DNA from: Megalobrama amblycephala
Taxonomy: Eukaryota; Chordata; Actinopteri; Cypriniformes; Xenocyprididae
DNA length: 64,000 bases
Direction: 5' to 3'
Assembly: GCF_018812025.1 (NCBI RefSeq)
Contig: NC_063052.1
Coordinates: 30,333,951 to 30,397,950 of the forward strand
The notes under the pieces are model-generated. The model made no database searches. It was not told the DNA's origin and saw only the letters and a list, made by a program, of their open reading frames with translations. Made by a program: the position numbers and the translations under genes. Shown here one piece after another: positions 33,701 to 45,579 of this stretch; position 1 is the first letter of the stretch; the number at the start of each line of letters is the position of its first letter.

Positions 33701-34904
33701 ACTACATGGAGATCATTGATGATATTAAGGTTGCGGTGGACGAATTATTTTTTTCTAGATGAGAGTCATATTTCAATCTGTTCTGCAGGAAATGTTCAAA
33801 TGAGTCCACATCTGAGGAAATACCCATGGAAGAATTCGGCATGAAACGAAAATTCACCCTGTTCATTTTCGTTATAGATCTTATAGTGATCAATTAATAT
33901 GTATATGTGTTTTTTTTTCTTTTTTTGACCTCATAATGTTTGATCTAAATAAACTGGATTTTCAGCTGAAAAAGACAGACTTCTCCAATTGTTTAGTTTG
34001 CATAAACCACAGACCTTTATTACAATCTACTGTAAGTTCGCATTCAGATCCACCTCCATTTTTAAGAGCCACGCCCACATTTCAACGTCCAATCAACAAC
34101 CGATGTACAGAACCAAGTCTCGCCCTACCTTTTTTTCTTTTTTGATAACTCGATTTCAATAATTACACTTTGATGCGTCACAATATGGAAGAAAAGATCT
34201 AACGCTGCTTCCGTGTCTTTCCGTTTGACTTTAAATTCACAAATCAAAATAAAATGTTGACGGATTTAAACGACACAGTTTCAGATGTTCAAGAACAGTT
34301 ATTGAGACCGAACGGCATACAAACTGTTCAATTCTATGATTTTCAAATAAGAACCAGTTCTCAAACCTTAAGCTGATTCACAGCCACCAGTTTGAGACAC
34401 AAGAAAAGACTCTCACATGTGGAGAAGAACTGGACGAGGACAAACTCCAGTTTTATTCAGACAAACATTTTCTCAAGGAACCATTTTACAGTTAAAACTA
34501 AAAATAAAAAAGAGAGAGAGAGAAAAAAAAAAAGAGAGAAAAAGTCAAACAAACCAAACCAAACCAAACAGAGCAAACTAATCAGCCCAGAAAAAGAACA
34601 TTCCACTGGGACTCTCGATCAGGAGGGGAAAATGACGGGAAAACACGAAAACAGAGAGAAACCACTGAAGCGGTGCCGGTGTTCGGCGGGAGAATCTGCA
34701 AAACATCTGATGTTACTGAATCAAAACCAGCAGGTTTAAGGGCTCATTTTTTAGTTCTGATCCAGATTAACTTATGAGTAATCAGCTAATATTTGGGCGT
34801 TTGAGATCAAGGACCAATAACATGGTCCACTTGGGCAGTAAACTCTTCAAAAACTCTACCATTTTGAAGTGGTTCAGTGATTTTTGAGAACATAATGTGT
34901 ATAA
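33701..34904. other. intergenic, no gene seen
   Basis: Contains a purine-rich stretch (34505-34545) and, on the minus strand, an AATAAA (TTTATT at 34453-34458) that could serve a very long spock1 3' UTR. Nothing else is supported. Confidence 0.35.
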
Positions 34905-35116
34905 TACTCTCTTAAAAATAAAGTTTCCAAAAAAGGGTTTTCTACTAGGAAGAAAAATTTCTTAAATAAACCATTTTTTTTAGAGTGAAGAACATTCTAA
35001 AAATCTAAAGAATCTTTTTCCACTATAAAGAGTGTTGTGGAATGAAAAGCTTCCATGGATGTTAAAGGTTTTTATGGAACCATCAATTCCAATAAAGAAC
35101 CTTTATTTTTAATAGG
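34905..35116. mobile_element. AAAGGTTC-type MITE, copy 1
   Basis: Left words TAAAGTTTCCAAAAAAGGGT and right words GGAACCATCAATTCCAATAA then AGAACCTTTATTTTTAA are shared with the copy at 37378-37812. The ends are inverted (TTAAAAATAAAG and CTTTATTTTTAA). Confidence 0.75.
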
Positions 35117-35603
35117 TATTCATTTCATTTCAGTAGTTTTGTGTGACTGCCATAAAATTTTAATAGCCACTTATTTATCGATTTTGACTGTTAAAATACC
35201 CATATTGAGCACAGAATTTGTTGCGAACACCGGCACTGTTTCGGTGGAAAGAGAGACAGACGGATAGAGAGACAGACAGATAGCGAGAGGAGGGTCTGTA
35301 CACTGAACTCAGGACCACAGGAGGGTTTTTACACATCCAGACTCAGGCAAGGCAAATGGACGAAGCCACATGACGTCATTAATTACATCTCCAGTTGAAC
35401 ATTCAGCGTTTTTCTTGTTTTTTTACACATTAATTATTGTCTTTACAGAGTAAAAAATATAGAGAATTAACAAAGGAAACTCTTGCAAATATGGCCATCG
35501 ACTGTATCATCTGTAGCTGCAGGTGTGAGCGCTCGGGTCACCTGTGTGTGTGTGTGTGTGTGTCTGTGTGTGCGGTAAAATAAGTGAAAACATTGTGACA
35601 AAG

Positions 35604-35613
35604 CTTTTATTGC
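35604..35613 (-). terminator. candidate minus-strand poly(A) signal
   Basis: On the minus strand, AGGTGCAATAAAAGC, followed by GTGT-rich DNA further down (35531-35570 on +). It could end a spock1 3' UTR of about 5 kb, but the intervening DNA holds several repeats, so a nearer signal is just as likely. Confidence 0.25.
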
Positions 35614-35802
35614 ACCTTTGTACAGGAGCGAAGCAGGCAGAGACGGGACAGGAAGTGGGCGGGACGGGCTGGGGGAAGTTTACAGTTGCAGGCCAGGCAT
35701 CAGACACACAGCAGCACTAGAGGAGGGGAGAGGTCACCTCAAAGGTCAAAGGTCATTGTTATCATCAGAAGTCCATGATGCAGTTCTGCAGAGATCAGAT
35801 AC

Positions 35803-35850
<48 letters not shown>

Positions 35851-35863
35851 TGTGTGTGTGTGT
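35803..35863. repeat. (GT)n microsatellite
   Basis: About 30 GT units with a few interruptions; a shorter GT run lies at 35543-35571. Confidence 0.93.
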
Positions 35864-35979
35864 GAGAGACGCTCTCAGCTCATCATGAGAATGTGATTGA
35901 GAGACAGAGAGAAAGAGAGAGACAGATTTAGAATGGAAGAAAGATGGACTTCCTGTAGCCTGATGCTCATATTTCAGGA

Positions 35980-36372
35980 TAGGGCTGCACGATTGATCAA
36001 AATAAAACCAAAAGTGTAATATGGCTTAGTATGATTATTGAATCACAAAGTCTGTGATTTAATTAAATAAATGTATGAGTTTGGCTGACTTATAACATGC
36101 ATTTATTCTAAAACGCAACCCAAACCGACTGTGGTCAACAAAAGAGACGTTTTAAGGGCTTTAAGCTTTTAATAATAATAATAAACATTGTTATTATTAA
36201 TAATATTTTATAGACATATTAATATAAAATGACAACATTTTGGCAAAATTGTGCAGCCCTACAAACAAGCACAGCAAACCTGGAGCTTTTTTTTTAAAGT
36301 CACATTTTAAATCACAGTTTTTTAATCAGAAAAAAATTGCAATTCGATGTTTCCCCCAAATCGTGCAGCCAG
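35980..36372. mobile_element. hAT-like MITE (TAGGGCTGCACGATT end)
   Basis: Starts TAGGGCTGCACGATTGATC. GTGCAGCCCTA occurs inside at 36251-36261 and a further CGTGCAGCC end near 36363-36371. The flanks ATTTCAGGA (left) and ATTTCAGAT (right) suggest a degraded 8-bp duplication around the longer version. The same terminus bounds the palindrome at 46919-47260. Confidence 0.6.
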
Positions 36373-36499
36373 ATTTCAGATTATTCAAAAGAAAAACCGT
36401 CATGTTGTTCCAAACATGCATGACTTAATGTCTTCTCACAACTCTCAAATCACATGACAGCCTGCGGTGTTTGGTGTCATATTTGATGTTTTAATATAT

Positions 36500-37322
36500 T
36501 TAATAAGATGCAATGAGATTTGAGATTAAATGCGGGTCTGTTCCTCACATAAAAGACACCCGGCACAACGCGACGGCAGGCACAACACAAGTGTTTTTTG
36601 CTAGTTTCAGCCCGACGCAGTTATCATTTTCACGTCATGTGCCACGATGTTTGAATAGCAAATGCACTCGAGCCCATCTGTGCACCCATGGGCGTGCTGG
36701 TCTGAAAACGAGGTGTGTTCAGGTGCATTGTTGGCGTGTTGCTATTTTGAGGCAACTGAAAACGACTGCGCCATTGACCAACGAAATCCTGCTCTAAAGT
36801 CAATGGCGCAGTGTTACTTTTTGTTATTTAAAGGGCGCGTTAGTAATAAGCGCCTATAGGTGGGTCCACAACATACACTCTGCTTGTTACACACACAAAC
36901 ATGACAAAAATGAAAAATAAAAGGATTACAACGTAAAAGATTATTATTGTGTACATAAAGATAAAAAATACCTACATGTCATAATGGATAGTCATTTGCA
37001 GTAATGACTAATGAAATTGGCTAATTATTTGACCAATCGTGGGAATACACACATATATGACTTGTCAGGTTGCGGGTGTCTATATTCCACCATGTAAATA
37101 GCAAACCTTAGAGAGATGAGACTCTGACTGGTTTATTGCACGTTACACCCAAAACACACCCATGACTCATTAAGAGACTAGGTACAACCCTTTTGGACCA
37201 TGAGCCTGGTGCACAGAAAATTCTTTCCGTCGTTAAACTAGCAAAAGTGGATTCGGACAGCCCTAAGCACACCTGCGCCATTCGCTTCAGACCATGCGCT
37301 TAGATCATTAAAACAGGGCCTA
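36500..37322. mobile_element. GC-richer DNA-element-like block
   Basis: Ends in ATTAAAACAGGGCC. The interior (CACCCATGGGCGTGCTGGTC, TCAATGGCGCAGTGTTACTT) reads like a non-autonomous teleost DNA transposon rather than unique DNA. Paired ends could not be demonstrated, so the limits are rough. Short open frames inside have no domain. Confidence 0.4.
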
Positions 37323-37377
37323 AAGTGTCTTATAAGGGACGTGAAATCTAGTGCACGAGTCACAATGAACTGCTGTT

Positions 37378-37812
37378 ACACTCTTCAAAACAAAGGTTCC
37401 AAAAAAGGGTCTCATAGCAATGTTATTGGCAAAAAAGCTTTCAGTTCTCAAAGGAAACATTTTTCTCACACCGTGTCTAACACCGCGCCACAACAGCTTG
37501 AGGCTGTCTACACAGGATACAACAAAGCGACTGTGGCAAATTCATTTGTTCTTCGTGTCAGAAGTAGTGCGAGCACTTGAAGTACATCAGAAATAGGATG
37601 TGTCGGGAATCTGTCGCATCCAGTGTAGACAGCATCACTGATTATAATGGGTTTTGTCGTGTCAAGTCTAGTGTAGGCAATGTGTTAGTGTAAAGAACAT
37701 TCTCTAGAACCTTTTTCCACTAGAAAGTCTATTGTGAAACGGAAAGGTTTCATGGTTGTTAAAGGTTCTTCATGGAACCATCGATGCCAATAAAGAACCT
37801 TTATTTTTAAGA
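37378..37812. mobile_element. AAAGGTTC-type MITE, copy 2, split by an insertion
   Basis: Shares both ends with 34905-35116 but is about 220 bp longer. The extra segment (about 37465-37685) starts CACCGTGTCTAACACCGCG and contains GGCTGTCTACACAGG and, inverted, CCAGTGTAGACAGC. It is itself a small foldback insertion. Confidence 0.65.
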
Positions 37813-37929
37813 TTGTGGTGATTTTATGTTCTGTAATGGAAAATAAACCTGCTAAAACATTCTTTAAAAACCTTCTTTTGCTTTTTACAGATAGCAAAAC
37901 ACAAATCATACAGGTTTGGAACAACATAA

Positions 37930-39300
37930 GGGTGAGTAAATGCTTTTTGTCTGATTATGTATTCCTCTGAAATCATGTTGATCTAGTAAATGTGTCTTTT
38001 ACTCTAAGATAAATGATCATTTCCGTAGGGAATGAAATGGTACCGAGAGGAAAACAGGAAAAAAAGAATGAAGAAAAAAGGTATTAGGAAGCCAAAAGCC
38101 CATCAGTTCATTCCTCTGTTACCCATAATCCCTCAGGGGCACCCAGAAACCTCCCCTCTGGGCGCAAAACGCCTCATATAATCCATCTGCAGCGGCGTCT
38201 ATGATCACTGAGCGAGACATTTCCTTCTGCGGAGAACCTCCAGAACGCCCCAAAACACCACTGACACGAGTGAGAAAAGACGTGTCGGAAAGATGAGAAA
38301 CGAGTCAGAGGAACAGAACTAAGCTGCTGTGATCTGATATCAGCACTAAACTCTTCTGCAGTGTTTGTGTTTGAGCCTCGTGGATCATCCGATAAGGTCT
38401 AAGAGGGGCCGTCTCCAGTTCATTCTCTATAGGAGCCGAGCGGGGGATTGTGGGATCGACAGCGGTGCTAAGCAAGTGGTGAGATCGCCAAAAAACTGGG
38501 AAATTCAGACCTATATGCGATTGAAAAGCAGAAATCTAACCACGATTCTCCCGTGTGCTTATAAAACTGTTTAAACTTGACGGATTGGGTCGGATCAAAC
38601 TATTTCAGATTTGATCAAATGACGAATGCAGAACGAGATGAATGATTCAAGGCGGATGTGACTCCAGGGCCCAGAGTTTTTCAAAATTCACGGATGCGCT
38701 AACGACACCAAATCCATCTCGCAGCAGAACGGCACAGCGCGCGACAGCCGTCACGCCGAGAGCTTTTTCATTCGCCTTCTGTTTTTCGGCGAGAGGAAGC
38801 GTTCGGTAATGGTTTGAAAAGGTCAGCCTGACGAGCCGTTTGATCACTTCTGAATTCTGTCAAGCCAAAACTCTCAAGCTTCAGTGAACGTATCGCACAG
38901 AGAGCCGACGCAAAGGTCACGATCCACTTAAACACTCATAGTCCTTAGAAAAAACACAACAAAACAGAATGAAGGACTTTGAAACTAAATCATCAGCTGA
39001 AAACAACTAACAAATGATAATATCAGGCTCACGGCTGACTCGCTCACTGCTGCATTCACTTTGTGTCAGAATTACTGCAATTACCAGATTCTCTTGGACG
39101 CAGATGTTATTTGTTACTGAGGCATCAATAATGGTAAATACACTTATTCATGTTCATATTCTTTTGCAACATATTGAAAAACAAAAGGACACTCCAGACG
39201 ACAATGGTTGCAATCGAATGAAATATCAAATCATATCAAACAGGCAGTCGAATAACAAGCTAATTGTTGAAGCTGCTGCTGTTTTGCTTGTTTTTACAGA
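37930..39300. other. possible spock1 3' UTR or downstream region
   Basis: 38100-38480 and 38640-38900 are repeat-free and balanced in composition. They may be 3' UTR of spock1 or flanking regulatory DNA. No coding exon is found on either strand. Confidence 0.3.
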
Positions 39301-39660
39301 ATGTCACAATGGTCAACACACACAAAAAAGTGCTGTTCTTCTTCAGCATTTTTGTCTTGTTTTCCGGTACAAATATCTAAACATTCTTAAATCAAGATAC
39401 ATTTACTGCAAATGCAACATGACATGAGATATTAAGTTTTGTTTTCTGATAAAAACATATGCTTGATTTTGGATCAAGTTTATGCTAAAAACAAGAAAAA
39501 ATATCTCCCCGTAGGGTCAGAAAAATAAACTTGAAATTTATTAAAATGAAAAAAAAAAAAAATGATTTATTAAAATTATTATTATTTTACATTTTTCTGA
39601 CCCCATTGGCAGATTGTTAAGAATGAACTCTCTTAATTTTTAATCAATTTCTCAGAAAAC
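39300..39660. mobile_element. interspersed repeat, AAACATTCTTAAATCAAGA family, copy 1
   Basis: Shares AATATCTAAACATTCTTAAA, TTAAGTTTTGTTTTCTG and AACAAGAAAAAA with 45580-45850 in the same order, so these are two copies of one repeat. Confidence 0.7.
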
Positions 39661-40720
39661 AAGAAAACAATTAGAAATATAACTGAAATAAAATATGTAC
39701 TGTGAAACAAGTGAAAAATAGTGAAAAACATCAACTTCAACTATGAGTTCAAGAAGATGTGAATGGTTTTTTCTACTTCTAATTACAGTAATTGTGAAAT
39801 GACGTGAAAGCAGCATAAAGTCAAGCACACACAACATGACTGAAGCTCATCATCCATAGTTTCTTGTGTTTTGTGTTGTTTTTGTGACACTATACTCAAC
39901 CTATCACAGTCAATATGCGTCAATTACAAGATCATCCTGCACAAACTCTCTCTGTGACAAACCACAAAGAGGAAGGGTTGGAGGTCATTTTTGCATGGAT
40001 GTGAACATTTAAAAGAAACTAGAAATATGCATTTCCCAGTGCTTTGGGGAAAGTTTCCCCATTTTCAAATGCATCACCCTACTTTTATGCTCTCTCGCAA
40101 TCTCATTAGCTCTATGTTGTTGCTCTTTGCTCAGATTTGAACTAGTTTTAAATTTATTATAGCATCTCTGACTAGTTGCAATGTGTCTCACACAAAGAGA
40201 CCATCAACGACGAGCACGTGCTGTGAGTTCGCTATGATCTGCAGCCTCTTGTGGCAGATTTAAAACATGAAAGCATGATGAGCTTCAGTCTTGTAGTGCG
40301 CGTTTGGCTTAAGCCCACCTGATCCTCACCCTCAAAGGTCTCAGCCGTCGTTTCATGCATTCCACAGTGGAGTTCATGCATACCACCACTGAGAACGAAC
40401 CCTTTTAAAAGATCTTATGTAGAACTGGTAAGAAGCCCCAGAAATGCTGAACAATCTCGTCATGCACGTCTAACCGTCTAGAGCCACAAAGAGGCATCTA
40501 GAATACTAGAGCGACCAGGAGTGTTTGAACGAGGGAAAACAGAGGACAGAACATGAAGAGGTGGCTAAAGAAAGGGAGAATGAGGAGGACGAGTTCAGAT
40601 CCAGAATGAGAGCGGGGCAGGAGGAAGGGTGCGTGTCCGAGGGGCGGAGCTGGAATGGCTTCAGAACTGTGCATTTTAACATGGGTCCCTGGTTAATTAA
40701 CAGAAGATGGGTGGGCGGAG
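39661..40720. other. region downstream of spock1 stop, probably 3' UTR
   Basis: No recognisable exon. A minus-strand AATAAA-like hexamer lies at about 40152 (TTTATT on +). 40560-40700 is GC-rich and continuous with the last coding exon. I read the part nearest 40720 as spock1 3' UTR, length uncertain. Confidence 0.4.
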
Positions 40721-40905
40721 CTACCAGACGTAGCCAATCTCGTCATCCTCTCCGTCTTCGTCATCCTCGATCGCCCCGCGGGGGTGGAGCCGACCCCGCC
40801 TCTCTTTCTGTCGACCCCGCCCACGCTGCGGAGACTCCTCCTGATCGTCTAGTAGAATCACTGCACCGCCGCTGCCGAAATCTCCAGACGTCTCCTGATC
40901 CTCCT
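40721..40905 (-). CDS. spock1: spock1 last coding exon
   Basis: Acceptor TGTGTAG. Encodes EEDQETSGDFGSGGAVILLD through the basic RGRGRQKERRGRLHPRG to DDEIGYVW and TAG at 40723-40721. Glycosaminoglycan attachment sites precede the acidic tail. Confidence 0.94.
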
Positions 40906-41454
40906 CTACACACACAAGCAGATGAAAGGGAAGATGTCAGGCGGATAGACAGTGTGTGTGTTCTGAGGAAAGTCATTCATTATATATAAAATATTTTATA
41001 CATTTTGAAAGAGAACTCGGGAAACACTGTTGAATAATGGAGCTTTAGATGTCAGAACCACACACACATCAAGAACCAAAGTGTGTGTATACATGAGTTC
41101 TGTTATTGTTAACTAAAACTAAGACTACTGAACATTAGAAATTAAAGCTGAAATAAAATAAAATATTAATGTTAGAAAAAAATAAAATAAAAACTTAAAG
41201 AAAAATAGAAATGTTGCCTTGGTAACTAAATGAAATAAGCTGAAGTACTAAAATTATATATTAAAAATTACATTAAAGTTAAATAGAAATATTTAATAAA
41301 ACAAAACTAATAAAAAGGACAAAATGACAAAATTACTAAAACTTAAAATAAAACGTGAAATAAAGCTGAAATAAAACAAAATGTATATTAGATGAAAAAC
41401 TTCAACTTAAAGTTATTTTATTTCAGTTAGTTGTCAAGGCAACATTTCTAATTT

Positions 41455-41526
<72 letters not shown>

Positions 41527-44500
41527 AAAAATATGACAAAAGCACATAACATAAAATTGTTTACAGTAACTGAAATAGAGCTAAAATAAAATATAAATCT
41601 ATTAGATTAAAACATTTAAACTTAAAAATGAAAAATGTTACTTTGATGAAGTATATATGGGCATTTAAAAAACTAATAAAAATGGCAAAAGCACATAACA
41701 ACATTACTAACACTTAAAATAAAATGAAAATGACAACTGAAAATATAAAAATCAAATCAAATTAAAAAATGTTTGATTAAAAATAGTATTTAAATATATA
41801 TAGAAAATGATACTAAAATAACACTGGTGTGTGGATCCATCATGGATACATGTGTGTGTGTGTGTGTGTTTTAGTGTGTGTACCACAGGTAGGGTTTCCC
41901 TGTCTGCGGGATCCTGCAATCTCGTTGCCGTATTTGTCGACACACCAGCACTGACCGGTGCTGCCATGACACTGAGTGGCCTTAAAATAACCGTCTTCAG
42001 TACAGCGCGGTACATACGTCCCTACAGACAGAGAGAATCACACAAACGAGATGAATACAGCAATGATAAACACAATCACATTCCAACTATAACTATAACT
42101 AAAAAATTACTATTTTTATAACTAAAAAAATGCCACTTTTCCATCATGAAACAAGAGCCTGTAAGATCACAAGAAATACGCCGTCATTAATATGCACGAA
42201 GTCATATCTGATTGGTCGGGGAGGAGCTAACACCTGTTCATCAAATCCACCCACCTATCAGTGTCTTCCTTCGGCTTTGAGAATGAATCCTGTTCATCTC
42301 ATTCTGACATGGCATGCCTGAAGAAACACACATTTAAAACTGTGTTTCTGTGACATTGCTAATTGTAATTATGAAATATATCTTAAGATCATCTACTGAG
42401 CCCAATAGGCTCATACATTTTATTTTATTTTTTTGCAAATCTCACCGTCAGGTTTCTGGAAACAGTAACACCACTCGTTGTTGGACAGCTTTCCGTCTTT
42501 AAAGGAGTCGCAGGAGTTGAACAGCGGACGCATGCACAGCTCGTATTTGTCAAGGTAAATGGCGCTGAGCTCTGATTGGTCGAGGAGGAGGTCGTAGTTC
42601 ATGTCCAGCTTGTTGAACATCCACCCGAGGGAATCTTTACAGATGGGTAAAATGCTTGTGTCGAAACCTACAGGAGAGAGAGATGGTCAGGTTCATACTA
42701 GTGGTGGATGGATTCAATAAACAATTAAAATATAAACTATGAGTAAATGCATAGAAAAAAAACAGCGCTTTGTCAGCAGGTATTACATAATATACTTGAC
42801 ATTATTGATAAACAATATTAACTTATTCTGATAACATGCCAGTTGAGATGGATTCAGTAATTGCAATGATGTATTTAATATGTATTGTTTTGTTTGTTAT
42901 TTTCCTGACAATGTATACTTATTCCAGCAAAGTAGTTGTTTTCTATGGAAGCTTTTTTCCACCATGTAATAAAAAATAAAAAGGTAATTTTGACTTTTTA
43001 TCTCACAATTCAGACTTTTTTTCTCACAATTGCGAGTTTATATCTCACAATTCTGACTTTTTTCTCAGAATTGTGATATAAAGTCAGAACTGTGTGATAT
43101 AAAGTCAGAATTGCGAGTTATAAAGTCAGAATTGCGAGTTGTAAAGTCAGAATTACGAGTTATAATCAGAATTGGGTGATATAATGTCAGAATTGCGAGT
43201 TATAAAGTCAGAATTGCGAGTTATAAAGTCAGAATTGTGTGATATAAAGTCAGAATTACGAGTTATAATCAGAATTGGGTGATATAATGTCAGAATTGCG
43301 AGTTATAAAGTCAGAATTGCGAGTTATAAAGTCAGAATTGCGAGTTATAAAGTCAGAATTGTGTGATATAAAGTCAGAATTACGAGTTATAGTCAGAATT
43401 GGGTGATATAAAGTCAGAATTGCGAGTTATAAAGTCACAATTGCGAGTTATAAAGTCAGAATTGTGTGATATAAAGTCAGAATTGTGTGATATAAAGTCA
43501 AAATTACGAGTTATAGTCAGAATTGGGTGATATAAAGTCAGAATTGCGAGTTATAAAGTCAGAATTGCGAGTTATAAAGTCAGAATTGTGTGATATAAAG
43601 TCAGAATTACGAGTTATAGTCAGAATTGGGTGATATAAAGTCAGAATTGCGAGTTATAAAGTCACAATTGCGAGTTATAAAGTCAGAATTGTGTGATATA
43701 AAGTCAGAATTGCGTGAAATAAAGTCAAAATTGCTAGTTATAAAATCAGAGTTGTGAAAATATAAACAAAAAATATAGCAATTGCGTGTTATAATGTGTT
43801 ATTGTGAGTTTATTTCTTTCATTTAGTTCTGACTTATAACTCGCAATTACATGTTAAGAAGTCAGAATTGTGAGATAAAAAGTCGAAATTACCTTTTTTA
43901 TTTTTTATTTAGTGGCGGAAACAAGCTTCCATAGTTTTCACTCTTTAGCATATAACAACACATAAACCTTTCAAAACGTGTTGCTTATTTATGCCTATTG
44001 TTAATATCAGTGTTGCTGCTGTTGTTATAAATAAAAAGATGCAACTAGGAATACTAAGCTACACTAAAGTAGCAATGCTTGTTTTAATTCAGGCAGTTTA
44101 GAATGTTTTATGTTTGTTTAATTAGTTAATTTGTTATAATTATTTTCACGTGCTTTATTTGTTACCTGTTTACTTACCTGATCAAAGCTTTTATTTAAAA
44201 AAGACACTTCAGTGACAGTGCACTTTATTTATTTATTTTGCATTTCAGACCCATCTATTCATTGATGTAGAAATTAAAGTTGTTTTGTTTTGTATGCAAG
44301 GAGGATAAAAGTGTTATAAATAAAACAGTTTGTTCCGTTCAGAGCTGTTGTGTCAAAACAGAAGTAAAAGAATAAATAAACATCACTTCTGCATATCAGA
44401 TATCAGGCATATAAACATGCAAATAATCAGTATCTGTATCGGTTATAAAGCTATAGTTGTGACTCTGAGCTTCAATTGAATACGTTTTTACCACATTCAA

Positions 44501-44637
44501 ACACACAGACGCTCACTTACGTCCTTGTGCAGCATCGCTCGTGGTGGTCTTCAGGTCTCTGTTGGCATCTGTGTGCAAAACCCCAAACCAGTCTTTGAGT
44601 CTGGATGCTAAACTTCTCAAATCAGCATCGCTGCAGC
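40721..44637 (-). CDS. spock1: testican-1 (SPARC/osteonectin, cwcv and Kazal-like domains proteoglycan 1), C-terminal five exons
   Basis: Testican-1 is a secreted chondroitin/heparan sulfate proteoglycan of the extracellular matrix, mainly neural. Joined on the minus strand: 44637-44521, 42667-42446, 42317-42255, 42021-41884, 40905-40721. Every internal junction splits a codon after its first base, so all exons are phase-compatible, giving the last 240 residues and a TAG. Order: helical SRLKDWFGVLHTDANRD; the SPARC-type extracellular calcium-binding domain with EF-hand loops (DMNYDLLLDQSE and DSFKDGKLSNNE); the linker PCQNEMNRI; a thyroglobulin type-1 domain with QCWCVDKYG; Ser-Gly glycosaminoglycan sites in SGDFGSGG; and an acidic tail ending DDEIGYVW. 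The signal peptide and Kazal exons are not in the window. The C-terminus distinguishes it from testican-2 and -3. It lies upstream of etf1 on the same strand. Confidence 0.93.
41100..41790. repeat. AT-rich interspersed repeat with (TA)n in last spock1 intron
   Basis: Words such as GTTAACTAAAACTAAGAC and AAAATAAAACGTGAAATAAA repeat imperfectly. A pure TA run occupies 41459-41521 near the middle, and the flanks mirror each other (TTGCCTTGGTAACTAAATG near 41215; AGTTAGTTGTCAAGGCAACA near 41425). Confidence 0.65.
41884..42021 (-). CDS. spock1: spock1 thyroglobulin type-1 exon
   Basis: Acceptor CTGTAG, donor TGTG|GTACAC. Encodes TYVPRCTEDGYFKATQCHGS then GQCWCVDKYGNE and GNPTC; the CWCV core defines the domain. 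Confidence 0.95.
42255..42317 (-). CDS. spock1: spock1 63-bp linker exon
   Basis: A 63-bp exon with acceptor TTCTTCAG and donor ATAG|GTGGGT. It encodes MPCQNEMNRIHSQSRRKTLI and fits the human testican-1 linker (PCQNEMNRI) exactly in place and phase. It is too short to appear as a stand-alone frame. Confidence 0.9.
42446..42667 (-). CDS. spock1: spock1 EF-hand (EC domain) exon
   Basis: Acceptor TCCTGTAG, donor GACG|GTGAGA. Encodes RFDTSILPICKDSLGWMFNK to EWCYCFQKPDG, with both EF-hand loops and the conserved cysteines. Confidence 0.95.
42944..43934. mobile_element. TIR element with large internal minisatellite, copy C
   Basis: Ends CTATGGAAGCTTTTTTCCAC and GTGGCGGAAACAAGCTTCCA TAG are inverted. 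The interior (43010-43880) is a tandem array of a unit near 21 bp, AGTCAGAATTGCGAGTTATA, with variants GTGTGATATA and GGGTGATATA that recur in blocks. At the two edges the array orientation is reversed (TCTCACAATTCTGACTTTTT), so the whole can fold back. It lies in a spock1 intron. Confidence 0.85.
44521..44637 (-). CDS. spock1: spock1 exon with SRLKDWFG helix
   Basis: Acceptor TGTTTAG, donor GGAC|GTAAGT. Encodes CSDADLRSLASRLKDWFGVL through SDAAQG, the start of the extracellular calcium-binding region. Confidence 0.93.
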
Positions 44638-45575
44638 CTAAACAAACACACAAGCACACAGTTAAATGAGCACATCTGTGTACTGATGATATGTTTATCT
44701 GTCTGACTTCACAATAGTTGTGCAGGAGACACTGAACTGAACAATATTCATTTCCATTCACTTCATTTATAAACGTAGAAAAGAAACATTTATAGTCCCA
44801 GTACAGACAGACTAAACAGTTTAAGAGAGAGAAAGAGAGAAAAGGCAGACAAAGGTCAGAGATCAGATGAAGAACATTTTAACGCTCAGAAGCTTTTCTT
44901 TCACGATGCATGAGACTTAATGGAGTTCACTGGCCTGTTTCATTTAAGCATAAAGATGTTTCTCCTAAAATGACAGACTCACTGACATAGTCATAAAATG
45001 AATGTGGAGCAGATCTAGGAGAAATAGTTGAGATATAAAAGAGATCTCCTTTGTGATTATTCTTTTTTATGAAGTGTATGCGTGATTGAAGCAGAAGAGA
45101 AACCTCAGCAGAATAAAATCAAGAGCTTTTTTCAGATGTAGTTGTTGTTTTTTTGTGAGGGTTTAAGGTAATTTCAGCAATTACAGCTGCTCGTCTGTGA
45201 TTTTATTGGTGTCTGAATCAGAAATGTCAGTGATTTTTTCCCAAGACCGCAGGAGAAACTTCCAGGCATAATAAGCTAGTGATTTTGACAAACATCGGGG
45301 TCGTATGTTAAATTAATTCTCTTCTGAATCGACATTTCTGAATTTACAAGGAGGAATTGAACATTGCCGTAGGGCAGCAATTTGACACTTTTGTCGTAAT
45401 GAGAATGTGAGTTTTTAACATAATGGAGACTTGTTTCAGAGAACCTCTCTAAATGAACTACATGAATAAAATGATGTTGCTTCCTCGTTATTATTTGCCA
45501 CACTATAATATAGCCATGTGACTCCCTCATATGCCTGTGAAATAACTGCCGTTTAAATGGTTTATCATGGTAGAA
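44638..45575. other. spock1: spock1 intron, no feature seen
   Basis: No repeat ends or coding sequence are recognised. The stretch 45080-45530 is repeat-free by eye. Confidence 0.4.
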
Positions 45576-45579
45576 CTAC

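Noticed and set aside
40525..40989. 154-codon plus-strand frame overlapping the last spock1 exon
   Set aside because: It is the antisense shadow of a GC-rich real exon on the minus strand, which has clear homology and splice phase.
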